DNA of 64,000 nt from NCBI RefSeq assembly GCF_002201535.1, contig NZ_NIWW01000007.1:1-64000 (forward strand). Reading direction: 5' to 3'. This DNA is from Lacimicrobium sp. SS2-24. GTDB taxonomy: Bacteria; Pseudomonadota; Gammaproteobacteria; Enterobacterales; Alteromonadaceae. This document shows, piece by piece, positions 37,255-47,499 of this stretch; positions within the stretch are counted from its first letter, which is position 1, and each line of letters begins with the position of its first letter. The translations under genes were made by a program, and so were the position numbers. Below the pieces are notes generated by a model, which saw nothing but the letters and a program-made list of their open reading frames with translations, did not search any database and was not told the origin of the DNA.

Positions 37255-38232
37255 ATGAAAAAACTAGTACTGGTGTCATTGATTCTTGCTGTAATGGTGG
37301 TGGCCCTGGGAGCATTTACGCGGCTTACTGATGCCGGACTGGGGTGTCCTGACTGGCCTGGCTGCTACGGTTTTTTATCGGTCCCTAAGCACGAAGTGCA
37401 TATTGAGCAGGCGGAGCAGGCTTTTCCCGAGCGTCCTTTTGAAGCACATAAGGCCTGGAACGAAATGATCCATCGCTATTTTGCCGGGGCTCTGGGTCTG
37501 CTAATACTGATTATAGCGCTGCGCAGTATGTTTGAACGCCAGCCCAACCGGCCGAAAAAGCTGCCTTTGGTGTTGCTCTGCCTGGTGATATTTCAGGCTC
37601 TGCTGGGCATGTGGACGGTCACAATGAAACTCCAGCCTGTGGTGGTGATGGGGCATCTGCTTGGTGGCTTTACCGTCTTATCCTGCTTGTTTTTGCTTTA
37701 CCTCAGATTGACCGAATACCGTATACCTGGCGGTGATGCCAATCTCAGGCCACTGGCCCGCTACGGTATTCTGGGTATGCTGATTGTTATTCTACAGATT
37801 GCACTGGGCGGATGGGTGTCGGCCAATTACGCTGCCCTGGCCTGCACACAAATGCCAGTCTGCGAAGGCGACTGGGCGCAGAAGCTGGACTTTGCCGGAG
37901 CCTACTCCATCGGTGAAGCGCATAATTATGAGTACGGCACACACAGTTATCCTGAGCGCATGACTATGCATGTCGCTCACCGATTCGGTGCATTGTTCAC
38001 TTTTTTATATTTGTGTTGGTTTGCTATACGTCTTTACTCAAAAGCCTCTTCAGCCTTATTCAGAAAGCTGGCGATAATCCTGGTACTTGTTCTCGGTTTG
38101 CAGGTGGCCCTGGGTGTGAGTAATGTAGTGTTCAGCCTGCCGTTGTGGGTGGCAGTTTCTCACAACCTTGTCGGGGCCTGCCTGTTACTGGTAATGGTCA
38201 TGATTAATTACAGTCTGTTTAGAAAAACTTAG
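37255..38232 (+). CDS. ctaA: Heme A synthase
   Basis: 325-aa integral membrane enzyme that oxidises the C8 methyl of heme O to make heme A. About eight helices; conserved pieces are [21 protein letters not shown] after helix one, [17 protein letters not shown] with a heme-ligating His, GQ-type [24 protein letters not shown], and the second-half [11 protein letters not shown] and [11 protein letters not shown] chose the ATG at 37255 (AGGGGA just upstream). Confidence 0.95.
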   Translation: MKKLVLVSLILAVMVVALGAFTRLTDAGLGCPDWPGCYGFLSVPKHEVHIEQAEQAFPERPFEAHKAWNEMIHRYFAGALGLLILIIALRSMFERQPNRPKKLPLVLLCLVIFQALLGMWTVTMKLQPVVVMGHLLGGFTVLSCLFLLYLRLTEYRIPGGDANLRPLARYGILGMLIVILQIALGGWVSANYAALACTQMPVCEGDWAQKLDFAGAYSIGEAHNYEYGTHSYPERMTMHVAHRFGALFTFLYLCWFAIRLYSKASSALFRKLAIILVLVLGLQVALGVSNVVFSLPLWVAVSHNLVGACLLLVMVMINYSLFRKT

Positions 38233-38240
38233 GAGGCAGA

Positions 38241-39155
38241 ATGGCTAAATCGGCTACTGCAGCTCAGCCTCATGATTCACTTTCAGGTGCTTCCTGGCGC
38301 GACTACTATGAAATGACAAAGCCCAACGTGGTGTTGTTGTTGCTGCTGACCGCGTTGGTGGGTATGTGTTTGTCGACAACCGGATGGTTGCCCTGGCAAC
38401 CGTTGCTAGCAGGCCTGCTCGGCATCGGTGCATTATCTTCTGCAGCGGCGGTCATTAATCATGTAATGGACCGACGTATTGATGCGCAGATGGCCAGAAC
38501 CTTTAACCGCCCGGTACCTAAAGGAAAAGTCAGCCCGAAGCGAGCGCTGATCTTCGCCACAGTGCTCGCTGTTGCAGGTTACCTGGTACTGGAGGTCTGG
38601 GTTAACCGGCTGACCGCGCTGCTCACCCTGGCTAGCCTGGTCGGCTATGCCATGGTCTACACCATGTACCTGAAACGGGCAACGCCACAAAATATTGTGA
38701 TTGGTGGACTCGCCGGCGCAGCCCCACCTTTACTGGGCTGGACGGCTATTACCGGTGAGATTCACCCTCATGCCTTGTTGCTGGTTTTGATTATTTTTAT
38801 CTGGACCCCGCCGCATTTCTGGGCTCTGGCGATACACCGAGAAAAAGACTATGCCCGTGCTCAGATTCCCATGCTACCTGTGACTCACGGTGTTGCCTTT
38901 ACCAAAACCTCGGTGTTGCTGTATACCATTTTGTTGGCCATCGTGTGCCTGATGCCTTATCTGGTGGGTATGACGGGACTCATCTACTTCGCTGGCTCCA
39001 GCGTGCTGAATGTGGGCTTTTTGTATTATGCCCTGCGTCTGAAGTTTAATGCTGATGAACACACTGCAATGAAAACATTCAGATTTTCTATTGTGCACTT
39101 AATGGTACTGTTTTTGGTGCTGTTGGTGGATCACTACTTTAAGATAACGCTATGA
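38241..39155 (+). CDS. ctaB: Protoheme IX farnesyltransferase (heme O synthase)
   Basis: 304-aa membrane prenyltransferase that adds a farnesyl group to heme B, giving heme O, the substrate of CtaA. The Asp-rich site [19 protein letters not shown] lies at about residues 73-91, and the second region is [19 protein letters not shown]. The orthologue in E. coli is CyoE. AGGAGG lies three to four bases before the ATG. It overlaps the SCO gene by four bases. Confidence 0.96.
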   Translation: MAKSATAAQPHDSLSGASWRDYYEMTKPNVVLLLLLTALVGMCLSTTGWLPWQPLLAGLLGIGALSSAAAVINHVMDRRIDAQMARTFNRPVPKGKVSPKRALIFATVLAVAGYLVLEVWVNRLTALLTLASLVGYAMVYTMYLKRATPQNIVIGGLAGAAPPLLGWTAITGEIHPHALLLVLIIFIWTPPHFWALAIHREKDYARAQIPMLPVTHGVAFTKTSVLLYTILLAIVCLMPYLVGMTGLIYFAGSSVLNVGFLYYALRLKFNADEHTAMKTFRFSIVHLMVLFLVLLVDHYFKITL

Positions 39156-39784
39156 AACAGAAAGTTCTTATTGTCTTGTTACTGGGTCTTGCGTTAGCGG
39201 GAGGACTCTATCTATCAGTGCATCTTTCGCCGCCGGCGACCGCTGAACACGCGAAACTCTATCCTCAGCCACGCACGTTGCCCGACTTTACGCTGGTAGA
39301 TCAAAGTGGTGCATCTTTTGGTGAGGAGCGCCTGCGTGATCACTGGACTCTGGTGTTTACCGGATACACCTATTGCCCGGATATCTGCCCCACCACGTTA
39401 GCAGAGCTGACCCGTGTTTACCCTCAGCTGCAACAGCTGTCGACCCAGCACCCGATTCAGATCATGTTGCTATCGGTCGACCCTAAACGCGATACGCCAG
39501 CGCGTCTTAATGAGTACATCAATTTCTTTAACCCCGAATTTATCGCGGCCACCGCAGACCACCCGCAGTTGTTTCCCTTTGTTCGCGCATTGGGGATGAT
39601 GTATGCCATGGCCGATAGCACGGATAATCCTGATTACCTTGTGGATCACAGTGCGTCGGTGGTTATTATCAATCCTCAGGCCCAGGTGATAGGGCGCTTC
39701 ACACCAACACTGATGCCCGGGGAGATGGCGGTGGTCAATCCTCAGCACATTGTTGACGATATGCCGGTGATAACCGGGTCATAA
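39152..39784 (+). CDS. SCO1/SenC-family copper chaperone
   Basis: 210-aa membrane-anchored thioredoxin-fold protein that delivers copper to the CuA site of subunit II. One N-terminal membrane helix (about 5-23), the copper motif [13 protein letters not shown] (about residues 71-83) and the distal His in [12 protein letters not shown]. Last gene of the oxidase operon; it nearly abuts the convergent deacetylase gene. Confidence 0.95.
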   Translation: MKQKVLIVLLLGLALAGGLYLSVHLSPPATAEHAKLYPQPRTLPDFTLVDQSGASFGEERLRDHWTLVFTGYTYCPDICPTTLAELTRVYPQLQQLSTQHPIQIMLLSVDPKRDTPARLNEYINFFNPEFIAATADHPQLFPFVRALGMMYAMADSTDNPDYLVDHSASVVIINPQAQVIGRFTPTLMPGEMAVVNPQHIVDDMPVITGS

Positions 39785-39785
39785 C

Positions 39786-40856
39786 TTAATCAAGCCACTT
39801 GCCGTCTTGTGTTGCCACAAAGAAGGGTTGGGAATGCCAGTAGTATCGCCCCGGTGAGCGTTTGCTCGGCGCGGTGCAATTTACTCTGCTACGTCCCGGT
39901 TTCAAGGGCGTTGTAATGTGCAGCTCAAAACTATCTGCGGTGACCCATTCCGGGGCAAGGGGCTGTCCTTTAAAGTAGCAACTCAATTGTGCCGGACGGA
40001 TGTCAGTCAGGTCGATACGAGTGGTCCAACGGGGTGTACGATGATGATAGTGCAGTTCAGGGTTAATCGGCTCTGAGAGCACAGGCATCGCCAGGCTGCT
40101 GAGCTTGACTTTCAGCGTATTGAGATTGGCGTAGATACCGGCTGAAGGATAACGGGGTAAGGCTGTGAAGTCGCTGTAGGGGGCTGCGGCGCCCGACTGC
40201 TGGGCAAAGCCAATATAGCCCATTTCTCTGAGCAGGGCCTGTATAGCACTGTTGTATTCACCATATGGGTAGGCCAGGTACTTTAAACTATAACCTAGCT
40301 GCTGTTGCAGTGTTTCCTCTGCCTGTTCCAACGCATTTTTCAGTGCCGCCAGCCACTGTGCCTCGCTCATACCCTTGCGATCCAGCAGATGAGCGTGATC
40401 GTCGGTGTGATTTGCAAACCAGACGCCCTCGCGCTGCATCTGACGCACCTCGTCCCAGGTTAATTGCTGTGGCTCTTTTCCGATCAGCGCCGGATTAATA
40501 AAAACGGTGTAGTTGAAGCCGTGGCGCGTGAGTATCGGATGTGCATTTTCCAGTATGTTCTGAAAGCCATCATCGAAGGTAATGGCCACCGCATTCTCAG
40601 GCAGTACTTCACCCTTTTTAAGTCTTTTTACCAACTCTGGCAATGGCAGCACAGTATGGTGTTCGGCGATATACTGCATGTGCTCACTGAACTGCTCAGG
40701 ACTGACCGAAGTAACGGCGGGTGTGTGCCTACTAACATGATGATACTGCAAAATGCTGGCGTGCAGGTTGTGAGGTGCGACTTTGGCACTCGCCGTTACC
40801 GACAACAGGACAGAAAAAACAAACAGGATAAAATGTGGCATTCTATCTATCAACAT
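39786..40856 (-). CDS. Secreted polysaccharide deacetylase (CE4)
   Basis: 356-aa secreted protein. Signal peptide about residues 1-24. The NodB-homology domain (about 85-270) has motif 1 AITFDDGF (catalytic Asp pair), motif 2 NHTDDHAHL (metal His residues) and motif 3 AYPYGEYN. A C-terminal beta-rich segment (about 270-356) may bind substrate. The leading QYHHVS is typical of CE4 proteins acting on N-acetylated polysaccharides such as poly-GlcNAc. Substrate is not determinable; no biofilm operon is adjacent. Confidence 0.9.
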   Translation of the reverse strand: MLIDRMPHFILFVFSVLLSVTASAKVAPHNLHASILQYHHVSRHTPAVTSVSPEQFSEHMQYIAEHHTVLPLPELVKRLKKGEVLPENAVAITFDDGFQNILENAHPILTRHGFNYTVFINPALIGKEPQQLTWDEVRQMQREGVWFANHTDDHAHLLDRKGMSEAQWLAALKNALEQAEETLQQQLGYSLKYLAYPYGEYNSAIQALLREMGYIGFAQQSGAAAPYSDFTALPRYPSAGIYANLNTLKVKLSSLAMPVLSEPINPELHYHHRTPRWTTRIDLTDIRPAQLSCYFKGQPLAPEWVTADSFELHITTPLKPGRSRVNCTAPSKRSPGRYYWHSQPFFVATQDGKWLD

Positions 40857-40901
40857 TAGATCATCACCGCTATTAAGTAGGATTTACCTGAAGAGCTTAC
40901 T

Positions 40902-42254
40902 TTGTCTGAATCCCGACGCAACCCTTTTACATCCGTTATGACTGCCAGAACCGAGCACAGGCGCTTGTTGTCCATCGCGTTGCCTATGATTCTGAGTAAT
41001 ATCACCAATCCACTTCTGGGCATGGTGGATACGGCTATTATTGGGCATCTGGATGGTACCCACTTCCTCGCCGGTACGGCGGTTGCCACGATGGTCATTA
41101 CGCAAATCTATTGGGTCTGCGGCTTTTTACGTATGTCTGCAACAGGACTTAGTGCCCAGGCAAGAGGCAGTGATGATGTAATGGCTGCGGCCAGGGTTTT
41201 CTACCAATTGCTGTTGCCCGCATTACTGATAGGCGTGTTGATGATCCTGTTACAGGATGGGTTGGTAAAGACAGCCAGCTACTTTGCTGAAGCCAGCCCC
41301 AAGGTCGTTTCCGTTATCGACACCTATATTCGCGTTCGTGTCTGGGGAGCACCCGCCGCATTGGCCAATCTGATGCTGGTAGGGTGGCTGATCGGTCAGC
41401 AACACAGCAGACTGGTGATGTTGATACAGATTCTTGGCAATTCACTTAATGCGGTGCTCAGCCTGATCCTGGCAATGGGTCTCGGATGGGGAGTGGAAGG
41501 GGTGGCGATGGCGACGGTCATTGCAGAATACAGTATTTTCACCGCTTCCATCTGTGTGGTCCTGATAAAAACAGGATGGGCCTTGCCGTTACTGAACTGG
41601 TTTCGATTTGGTCTCTATGCTCAGGTCCTGATGCTGAACCGGGATATTTTGTTACGCAATCTGGCCTTGCAACTTACTATTGCCTTTATGACGTTTCAGG
41701 GTGCACGCCTTGGAGAAGAGGTGGTTGCGGTAAATGCCTTGCTGATGCAATTTTTTGTCATAACTGCACTCGGTCTGGACGGCATTGCCTACGCGGTAGA
41801 GGCCCTGGTAGGAGAAAGTAAAGGCGCCGGCAACATGAAGCAATTGCAGAGACGCGTGCGCCTTGGGCTGGTCTGGTCGGGCTCACTGGCGGTGCTATAC
41901 AGCCTTGTATTTGTGATTTTTGATAACAGGATTATCGCTTTGCTTACTGACCTGACAACGCTGCGTCTTCTGGCGAAAGACTTCTTACCCTATATCTGGG
42001 TGCTGCCACTGCTATCTCACTGGTGTTTCTTAATGGATGGCGTGTTTATTGGCCTGACCTACGGCAAGGCTATGCGAAACAGTATGTTGCTGTGCAGTCT
42101 GCTGGTCTTTTTCCCGCTTTGGTGGATGACATCAGGCCTTGGCAACCATGCACTGTGGATCGCTTTTCTGGCCTTCTTATTGGCCCGTGGACTGAGTCTG
42201 GGTTGGGCGTATGTCCGCCTGGTCAGGCCACAGGCGGCATCACCTTCGGTCTAA
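40902..42254 (+). CDS. dinF: MATE-family exporter, DinF subfamily
   Basis: 450-aa integral membrane exporter with twelve predicted helices. The N-terminal block SIALPMILSNITNPLLGMVDTAIIGHL is the DinF-type MATE signature, followed by YWVCGFLRMSATGLSAQARG. MATE proteins export cationic compounds in exchange for Na or H. The start is TTG (40902) or the ATG at 40938; neither has a clear ribosome site. Unlike E. coli, it is not next to lexA and I see no LexA box before it. Confidence 0.88.
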   Translation: MSESRRNPFTSVMTARTEHRRLLSIALPMILSNITNPLLGMVDTAIIGHLDGTHFLAGTAVATMVITQIYWVCGFLRMSATGLSAQARGSDDVMAAARVFYQLLLPALLIGVLMILLQDGLVKTASYFAEASPKVVSVIDTYIRVRVWGAPAALANLMLVGWLIGQQHSRLVMLIQILGNSLNAVLSLILAMGLGWGVEGVAMATVIAEYSIFTASICVVLIKTGWALPLLNWFRFGLYAQVLMLNRDILLRNLALQLTIAFMTFQGARLGEEVVAVNALLMQFFVITALGLDGIAYAVEALVGESKGAGNMKQLQRRVRLGLVWSGSLAVLYSLVFVIFDNRIIALLTDLTTLRLLAKDFLPYIWVLPLLSHWCFLMDGVFIGLTYGKAMRNSMLLCSLLVFFPLWWMTSGLGNHALWIAFLAFLLARGLSLGWAYVRLVRPQAASPSV

Positions 42255-42263
42255 TTTTTTCGA

Positions 42264-42839
42264 TTAATAGTAGGAGTGCTCTCCGGCCTGGTGTTCTGTG
42301 GCATCAACCACACCAGTGAGTTCCGGAAACTGCGCCAGCATTTGTTTCTCGATGCCTTCTTTGAGCGTAACATCCACCATTGAACAACCATTACAGCCAC
42401 CGCCGAATTGCAGTACTGCTTTTCCTGCGGGGGTGATTTCCATTAGCATCACTTTACCGCCATGACTGGCCAGCTGTGGGTTAATCTCGGCGTCGATCAT
42501 GTAGTGCAAACGCTCCATCAGAGGCGCGTCGTCATCCACTTTGCGTACCTTGGCATTCGGCGCTTTGAGGGTCAGTTGTGAACCCATTTGGTCAGTGACA
42601 AAGTCAATTTCGGCTTCTTCCAGAAACGGTGCACTGTCCTGGTCTACTACCGCATCAAAGCCTTCAAAGGGCAAGCGGGTGTCAGCGTCCTCGACGGCAT
42701 CTGCGGGGCAATAAGAAACCCCGCACTCAGCACTGGGCGTACCAGGGTTCACTACAAACACACGGATATTGGTGCCGGGATCCTGCTTGCTGAGTAATTT
42801 ACGAAAATGAGCCTGTGCCGGTTCTGAAATCTGAATCAT
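42264..42839 (-). CDS. nfuA: Fe-S biogenesis protein NfuA
   Basis: 191-aa Fe/S carrier that delivers [4Fe-4S] clusters under stress. The N-terminal A-type-carrier-like domain (about 1-100, with degenerate Cys ligands) is followed by the Nfu domain with the cluster-binding CxxC in [15 protein letters not shown] (about residues 147-161). GGTAGCG precedes the ATG. In E. coli nfuA (gntY) is beside gntX and bioH; here only an M14 peptidase gene separates it from comF/bioH. Confidence 0.96.
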   Translation of the reverse strand: MIQISEPAQAHFRKLLSKQDPGTNIRVFVVNPGTPSAECGVSYCPADAVEDADTRLPFEGFDAVVDQDSAPFLEEAEIDFVTDQMGSQLTLKAPNAKVRKVDDDAPLMERLHYMIDAEINPQLASHGGKVMLMEITPAGKAVLQFGGGCNGCSMVDVTLKEGIEKQMLAQFPELTGVVDATEHQAGEHSYY

Positions 42840-43053
42840 AACGCTACCTCCAGAATGAGATTTTAATGGCGATATGATATCAAAGATTACTTGAGTAAAA
42901 CACTCAAGTATCAGATAAGTTATGTTCGTTGTGCGCCAGTGTGCGTGAATATGAGACCAACCTAAGTGCTTTTGCTATGGTCTAACTGGAACTGAGCAGG
43001 ACGAGCTGATAGCTTGTTAATCATTATATTGTACTGATAAACATGAGGTATCA

Positions 43054-45618
43054 ATGAAACGTTGGTTGCAAATGGTGTTAATGGCGTTGGCCCTCAGCGG
43101 CGCTACGGCGACAATGGCTCAGGTAAAGACTGACCTTGCTTACTTGCCCAAGGCCGTCAGCTATGACCCCGCCGTGCCCCTGCCTGAATCCGTATTAGGT
43201 TACCCTGTGGGAACCTGGCACGTTCGCCATGACCAGCTGGTCAATTACATGTATGCGCTGGCAGAGAGCTCTGAGCGTGTCAGCATTGAGGAAATGGGAC
43301 GCTCCCATGAGCAGCGCCCACTCGTGTTGTTGACATTCAGCGCAGCAAAAAACCAGGCAAAGATGGAATCCATTCGCCAACAGCATTTGCAAAGTCTCGA
43401 TGGTAAGGCTGATGGTGATTTGCCACTGGTGCTATGGATGGGGTATAGCGTCCATGGTGATGAACCCTCAGGCGCAAATGCCGCCATGTTGATTGCCTAT
43501 TATCTGGCTGCCGCACAAGGACCACAAATCGACACCTTACTCGAGGAAGCCGTCATATTGATGGAGCCCGCGCTCAATCCCGATGGTTTGTCTCGCTTCG
43601 CTCAGTGGGCGAATATGCATAAGGGCAAGAATTTGGTTGCCGATCCCAATCACAGAGAGCATTGGCAGCACTGGCCGAGTGGACGTACGAATCATTATTG
43701 GTTTGATCTGAATCGGGACTGGTTATTGCTAACTCATCCTGAGTCTCGTGCCAGGCTCAGCCATTTCCACAAATGGCGTCCGCATGTGGTAACAGATTTT
43801 CACGAAATGGGTACCAACAGCACCTATTTCTTTCAGCCTGGTGTGCCATCCCGAAAGAATCCCTGGACGCCAGACAACAATGTCAGTCTGACCGAAGCAA
43901 TGGGGGAGCACCACGCGCGAGCCCTGGATGAAAGCGGACAGCTCTATTTCACTCAGGAAGCCTTTGATGATTTTTATTATGGCAAGGGTTCAACCTACCC
44001 GGATGCCCATGGCAGCGTCGGCATCCTGTTTGAACAAGCCAGCAGTCGGGGCCACCTGCAATCCTCTGAACATGGTGAATTAAGCTTTGTGCAAACCATT
44101 CAGAATCAGGTGACCACCTCACTGTCGACCTTTTCCGGAGCACTGGCCAACAAGGCGTCCTTGTCAGCGCATCTGCGAGGCTTTGCCGGGGAATCCCTGG
44201 AGCTGGCAAAAAAAGATGAGCTATCGGGCTATCTGCTGAGCGAAAAGCATGACAAGAGTCGATTCAGAGCGCTGCTTGAGATCCTTAAACAGCATCAGAT
44301 CCGGATAAATGGACTGGAAAAGTCCGTTGAGCGCAATGGCAGACGTTTTGCCCCCGAGGATTCGGTATTTGTGTCACTCAATCAGCCACAGTATCGATTG
44401 ATTAAATCGATCTTCTCCACCCGTAAAAATTTTGCAGACAACACCTTTTACGATGTCTCAAACTGGAATTTGCCACTGGCATTCAATATTGATTATGAAG
44501 AAATTGAGCGTGGATTCTGGCGCAAACTGCCTTTAGGCGACACCCTGCCAAATCTGAATGGAGCACGCTCCGAGTTACAGCAGGATGCTTATGCCTATGC
44601 CTTCTCGTGGCAGGACTCCGCGTCACCTGCACTATTGCAGGATTTACTGGAGCAGGGCATCCAGGCGAAAATTTCCTCCACCGCCTTTACCGCGACTACT
44701 GACCAGGGCAAAGTGAGCTTTGAGCCTGGCGCGGTCATCGTGCCGTCGGCGCTGAAGCAGCCGGAACAGTGGCGCCGGTTGCTGCAAAACAGTGCTAACG
44801 AGCAAGGCATAAAGGTCTGGTCTGTCACGACTGGTCTGACTCCCCAGGGGAATGACTTAGGTAGCAGAAGCATGGCGACCCTCTCTGCACCCAAAGTAAT
44901 GTTGGTAGGGGGTGCGGGCACATCGCAGTATGAGGCAGGGGAGATCTGGCACTACCTTGATCAGCGAGTTGGCTTGCCGCTGACCATTGTCGACATGGAC
45001 CGCTTGCAGGGTGTGTCTTTGGCAAACTATACCCACATCATCATGGCCGATGGAAATTTCAGCGCTATCGCGCAAGAGCAGACAGACGCCATACAGGAAT
45101 GGGTAAAACAGGGCGGTGTGTTGATTACCCAGAAACGAGCGGCAAAATGGGCCAGTGAACAAGATATACTAAACGCCACCTTCGTGTCAGACAAAGAGCT
45201 CGACAACGCCTTTGACACAAGCGGTTTAAGCTATGGTGATCAAGATCGTCTGGCGGCTAAAAAACGTATTTCCGGCACGGTGTTTAATGCTGATCTGGAT
45301 CTCAGTCACCCACTGGCATTTGGTTTTACCCGCTCGCAAATCAGTTTCCTGCGCAACAGTACCCTGGCTATGCATGTACCTGCTAAGCCCTTTTTGACGG
45401 TATCCCGTTATACCCAGACGCCACTTCAGGCTGGCTATGTCAGTGAAGAGTTTCAGCAGCTGTTGGCCGGAAAAGCGAACCTGGTGGCGCATCGACTGGG
45501 GCAGGGCAAGGTCATTGGGGTAACCGATAACCTGAGTTTCCGTGGGTATTGGTATGGCACTCACCGTATACTCAGCAATGCACTCTACTTATCCGATTTC
45601 ATTGATGTAGAGGGCTGA
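43054..45618 (+). CDS. Secreted M14-family zinc carboxypeptidase-like protein
   Basis: 854-aa secreted protein. Signal peptide about residues 1-22. The peptidase domain has the zinc motif SVHGDEPSGANAA (HxxE, about 132-144), a later His in VVTDFHEMGTNS (about 248) and a candidate catalytic Glu in GILFEQASS. The long C-terminal half includes a glutamine-amidotransferase-like segment (VMLVGGAGTSQYEAGEIWHYLDQ) without an obvious catalytic triad. It probably trims peptides or peptidoglycan-related substrates outside the cell. Its 3' end overlaps comF by 20 bases. Confidence 0.9.
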   Translation: MKRWLQMVLMALALSGATATMAQVKTDLAYLPKAVSYDPAVPLPESVLGYPVGTWHVRHDQLVNYMYALAESSERVSIEEMGRSHEQRPLVLLTFSAAKNQAKMESIRQQHLQSLDGKADGDLPLVLWMGYSVHGDEPSGANAAMLIAYYLAAAQGPQIDTLLEEAVILMEPALNPDGLSRFAQWANMHKGKNLVADPNHREHWQHWPSGRTNHYWFDLNRDWLLLTHPESRARLSHFHKWRPHVVTDFHEMGTNSTYFFQPGVPSRKNPWTPDNNVSLTEAMGEHHARALDESGQLYFTQEAFDDFYYGKGSTYPDAHGSVGILFEQASSRGHLQSSEHGELSFVQTIQNQVTTSLSTFSGALANKASLSAHLRGFAGESLELAKKDELSGYLLSEKHDKSRFRALLEILKQHQIRINGLEKSVERNGRRFAPEDSVFVSLNQPQYRLIKSIFSTRKNFADNTFYDVSNWNLPLAFNIDYEEIERGFWRKLPLGDTLPNLNGARSELQQDAYAYAFSWQDSASPALLQDLLEQGIQAKISSTAFTATTDQGKVSFEPGAVIVPSALKQPEQWRRLLQNSANEQGIKVWSVTTGLTPQGNDLGSRSMATLSAPKVMLVGGAGTSQYEAGEIWHYLDQRVGLPLTIVDMDRLQGVSLANYTHIIMADGNFSAIAQEQTDAIQEWVKQGGVLITQKRAAKWASEQDILNATFVSDKELDNAFDTSGLSYGDQDRLAAKKRISGTVFNADLDLSHPLAFGFTRSQISFLRNSTLAMHVPAKPFLTVSRYTQTPLQAGYVSEEFQQLLAGKANLVAHRLGQGKVIGVTDNLSFRGYWYGTHRILSNALYLSDFIDVEG

Positions 45619-46294
45619 CTGCAATGCACCAGGCTTCAATGTATAAATCCGGATAGTGTTGTAACAGCGTCTCGCTCAGACTATTGACGGTTGAACCAGT
45701 GGTAAGAATATCGTCCAGTATCGCTACCCTGGCCACCCTTAGCGGTTGGACCAGGGTAAAGGCCTGCTTCAGGTTTCGTCGACGCTGAGCGCCGCTCAGC
45801 TGCGTTTGTGCTGAGGTGCGCTTGTCCCGTCGGCAGGCTTCAATGACAGGCAGGCCGGATCGCCTTGCAAGGTGTTTGGCAATCTCCATGGCCTGATTAT
45901 AGCTGCGGCTTTGATATCGTGAGCGGTGCAAGGGGACCGGTATAATGACATCCGGCCAGGGTTGCTGAGGTCGCAGTGCATGGGTGTAAAATAAGTCAGC
46001 AACGGCCTTGGCGTTGCGCGTTTTGCGAGAAAACTTCAGGCCTTTGATCAAGGTGTCCAGCGGCCATTGGTATTCTCCACAAGCCAGCAACTTATGATAT
46101 ACCGGTTCACCCAGGCCCTGACGAATTTTCGGCCATTGCAACAAGTTGTAGTGACAGGCGGATAAATTGAATAGTGCCAGATCCTGACAACACCAGGGAC
46201 AGAGCAGATCGTGGCTAGACTGATAACATAGCAGACAGGATTGTCGACTGAGGCCTGCGCCCAATCGTTTTAATAGCGAGAAAGGCATATCCAT
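45599..46294 (-). CDS. ComF/GntX-family phosphoribosyltransferase-like protein
   Basis: 231-aa protein with an N-terminal zinc-binding Cys cluster (CLLCYQ...LLCPWC, residues about 20-36) and a C-terminal PRTase domain: PDVIIPVPLHRSRYQSRSYNQA (about 119) and the PRPP loop VAILDDILTTGST (about 195-207). ComF relatives act in DNA uptake in competent bacteria; the E. coli homologue GntX/YhgH sits beside bioH exactly as here. An actual competence role in this organism is unproven. Confidence 0.92.
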   Translation of the reverse strand: MDMPFSLLKRLGAGLSRQSCLLCYQSSHDLLCPWCCQDLALFNLSACHYNLLQWPKIRQGLGEPVYHKLLACGEYQWPLDTLIKGLKFSRKTRNAKAVADLFYTHALRPQQPWPDVIIPVPLHRSRYQSRSYNQAMEIAKHLARRSGLPVIEACRRDKRTSAQTQLSGAQRRRNLKQAFTLVQPLRVARVAILDDILTTGSTVNSLSETLLQHYPDLYIEAWCIAVSPLHQ

Positions 46295-46339
46295 TGCCAG
46301 ATGTTTTAATTACCGTGAATGATAAGAGGATAGTGTAAT

Positions 46340-47107
46340 TTGTCGCTCATTGCTGAACAGTACGGACATGGCCCTAGTCTGGTGTTTTTACATGGCTGGG
46401 GCTTAAATAGTGGGGTATGGCAGAGGCTGGCAACCAGGCTGGCAAAAGCATATCGCGTCACCCTGATCGATTTGCCTGGTTTTGGCGTAAATCACGACCG
46501 TTTCCCCCCTCACTATGACCTGGATGAACTGACAGACATGGTAGCCGGTGTGTGTCCCGACGATGCAGCCATTGTGGGATGGTCTTTGGGAGGGCTGGTG
46601 GCGCAAAAGCTGGCATTATCTTATCCACAACGTGCAGGCAGACTCATCTGCGTTGCCAGCAGCCCCAGATTTGTTGCTGAAGCTGATTGGCCGGGTATTG
46701 CGCCCAATGTTCTGGAAGCCTTTGCCAGCCAGCTTCATAGTGATATTGACGCCACCATCGCAAGATTTCTCGCCATTCAGGCAATGGGCAGTCGCGGTGC
46801 AAAATCTGACATTCAGGCCATTAAGTTATTAATGGGGGAACGTCCAGCGCCCGCTGCCCAGGCCTTGTCAGGGGGATTGAGACTGCTGCAACGTACAGAC
46901 CTTCGTCAATCTGTTGCGAATATCGCCTGCCCCACATTGCGCCTGTATGGCAGGAATGACAGTCTCGTACCGGTGGCGGTGATGGAAAAGGTTGAGCGCC
47001 TGCAACCATCGAGTATCTCCATGCTGTTTCCCGGCGCTTCTCACGCACCCTTTATTTCCCATGAGGAGGAATTTGCGCGCGCACTGACAGACTATCTGCA
47101 ACGCTGA
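46340..47107 (+). CDS. bioH: Pimeloyl-[acyl-carrier protein] methyl ester esterase
   Basis: 255-aa alpha/beta hydrolase that frees pimeloyl-ACP from its methyl ester for biotin synthesis. Nucleophile elbow GWSLGGLV (about residues 79-86), oxyanion FLHGWGLNSGVW, Asp in LYGRNDSLVP and His in GASHAPF. The start is TTG, with AGAGGA about nine bases upstream. Divergent from comF across 45 bases, as in E. coli. Confidence 0.94.
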   Translation: MSLIAEQYGHGPSLVFLHGWGLNSGVWQRLATRLAKAYRVTLIDLPGFGVNHDRFPPHYDLDELTDMVAGVCPDDAAIVGWSLGGLVAQKLALSYPQRAGRLICVASSPRFVAEADWPGIAPNVLEAFASQLHSDIDATIARFLAIQAMGSRGAKSDIQAIKLLMGERPAPAAQALSGGLRLLQRTDLRQSVANIACPTLRLYGRNDSLVPVAVMEKVERLQPSSISMLFPGASHAPFISHEEEFARALTDYLQR

Positions 47108-47172
47108 TATACAGCAAAGCTTCCAATTTGCCGCCATTTGGTTAATAATTAACCAAGAGGTGAGGTAGTAAT

Positions 47173-47493
47173 ATGTCAGTACAATTTGACGGTAATATTA
47201 ATTCGGCATTGTTATCCGGCATGCTTGGCGTGCAGCGGGCGTCGAATGGTATTACTCAGCATTCCATCAGTCTTGCTCAGCAGCAGGCACAGTTGCGCGC
47301 GCCTGAAGACGTGCTGCAGGATGCCGCCAAACAGCAGTTGAGCATGGCTAAAAACATGCTGCCTGCTACCGGGGACAGCATGACCTCTGATTTGGTAGGC
47401 CTGAGCCTCAATCTGCGTAATGCCCAGGCTAGCGGCAAAGTACTCGACGTGGTCAAAGAGACCGTGGGTACGCTGCTGGATGAGAAGGCCTGA
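47173..47493 (+). CDS. Small protein resembling flagellar axial protein termini
   Basis: 106-aa helical protein. Residues about 9-40 (NSALLSGMLGVQRASNGITQHSISLAQQ) resemble the N-terminal helix of flagellar rod/hook proteins (SGLxAxQxxLDxxANNIAN pattern), and residues about 78-102 (LNLRNAQASGKVLDVVKETVGTLLD) resemble their C-terminal helix. There is no middle domain. I infer a minimal axial-like or coiled-coil protein, perhaps able to pair with such helices. GAGGTGAGG lies seven bases before the ATG. Six bases separate it from the HEQAH-protein gene. Confidence 0.75.
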   Translation: MSVQFDGNINSALLSGMLGVQRASNGITQHSISLAQQQAQLRAPEDVLQDAAKQQLSMAKNMLPATGDSMTSDLVGLSLNLRNAQASGKVLDVVKETVGTLLDEKA

Positions 47494-47499
47494 TAACCC

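Noticed and set aside
40861-40902. Possible SOS control of the DinF-type MATE gene
   Set aside because: dinF follows lexA in E. coli, but here it is elsewhere and no CTGT-N8-ACAG was found before it.
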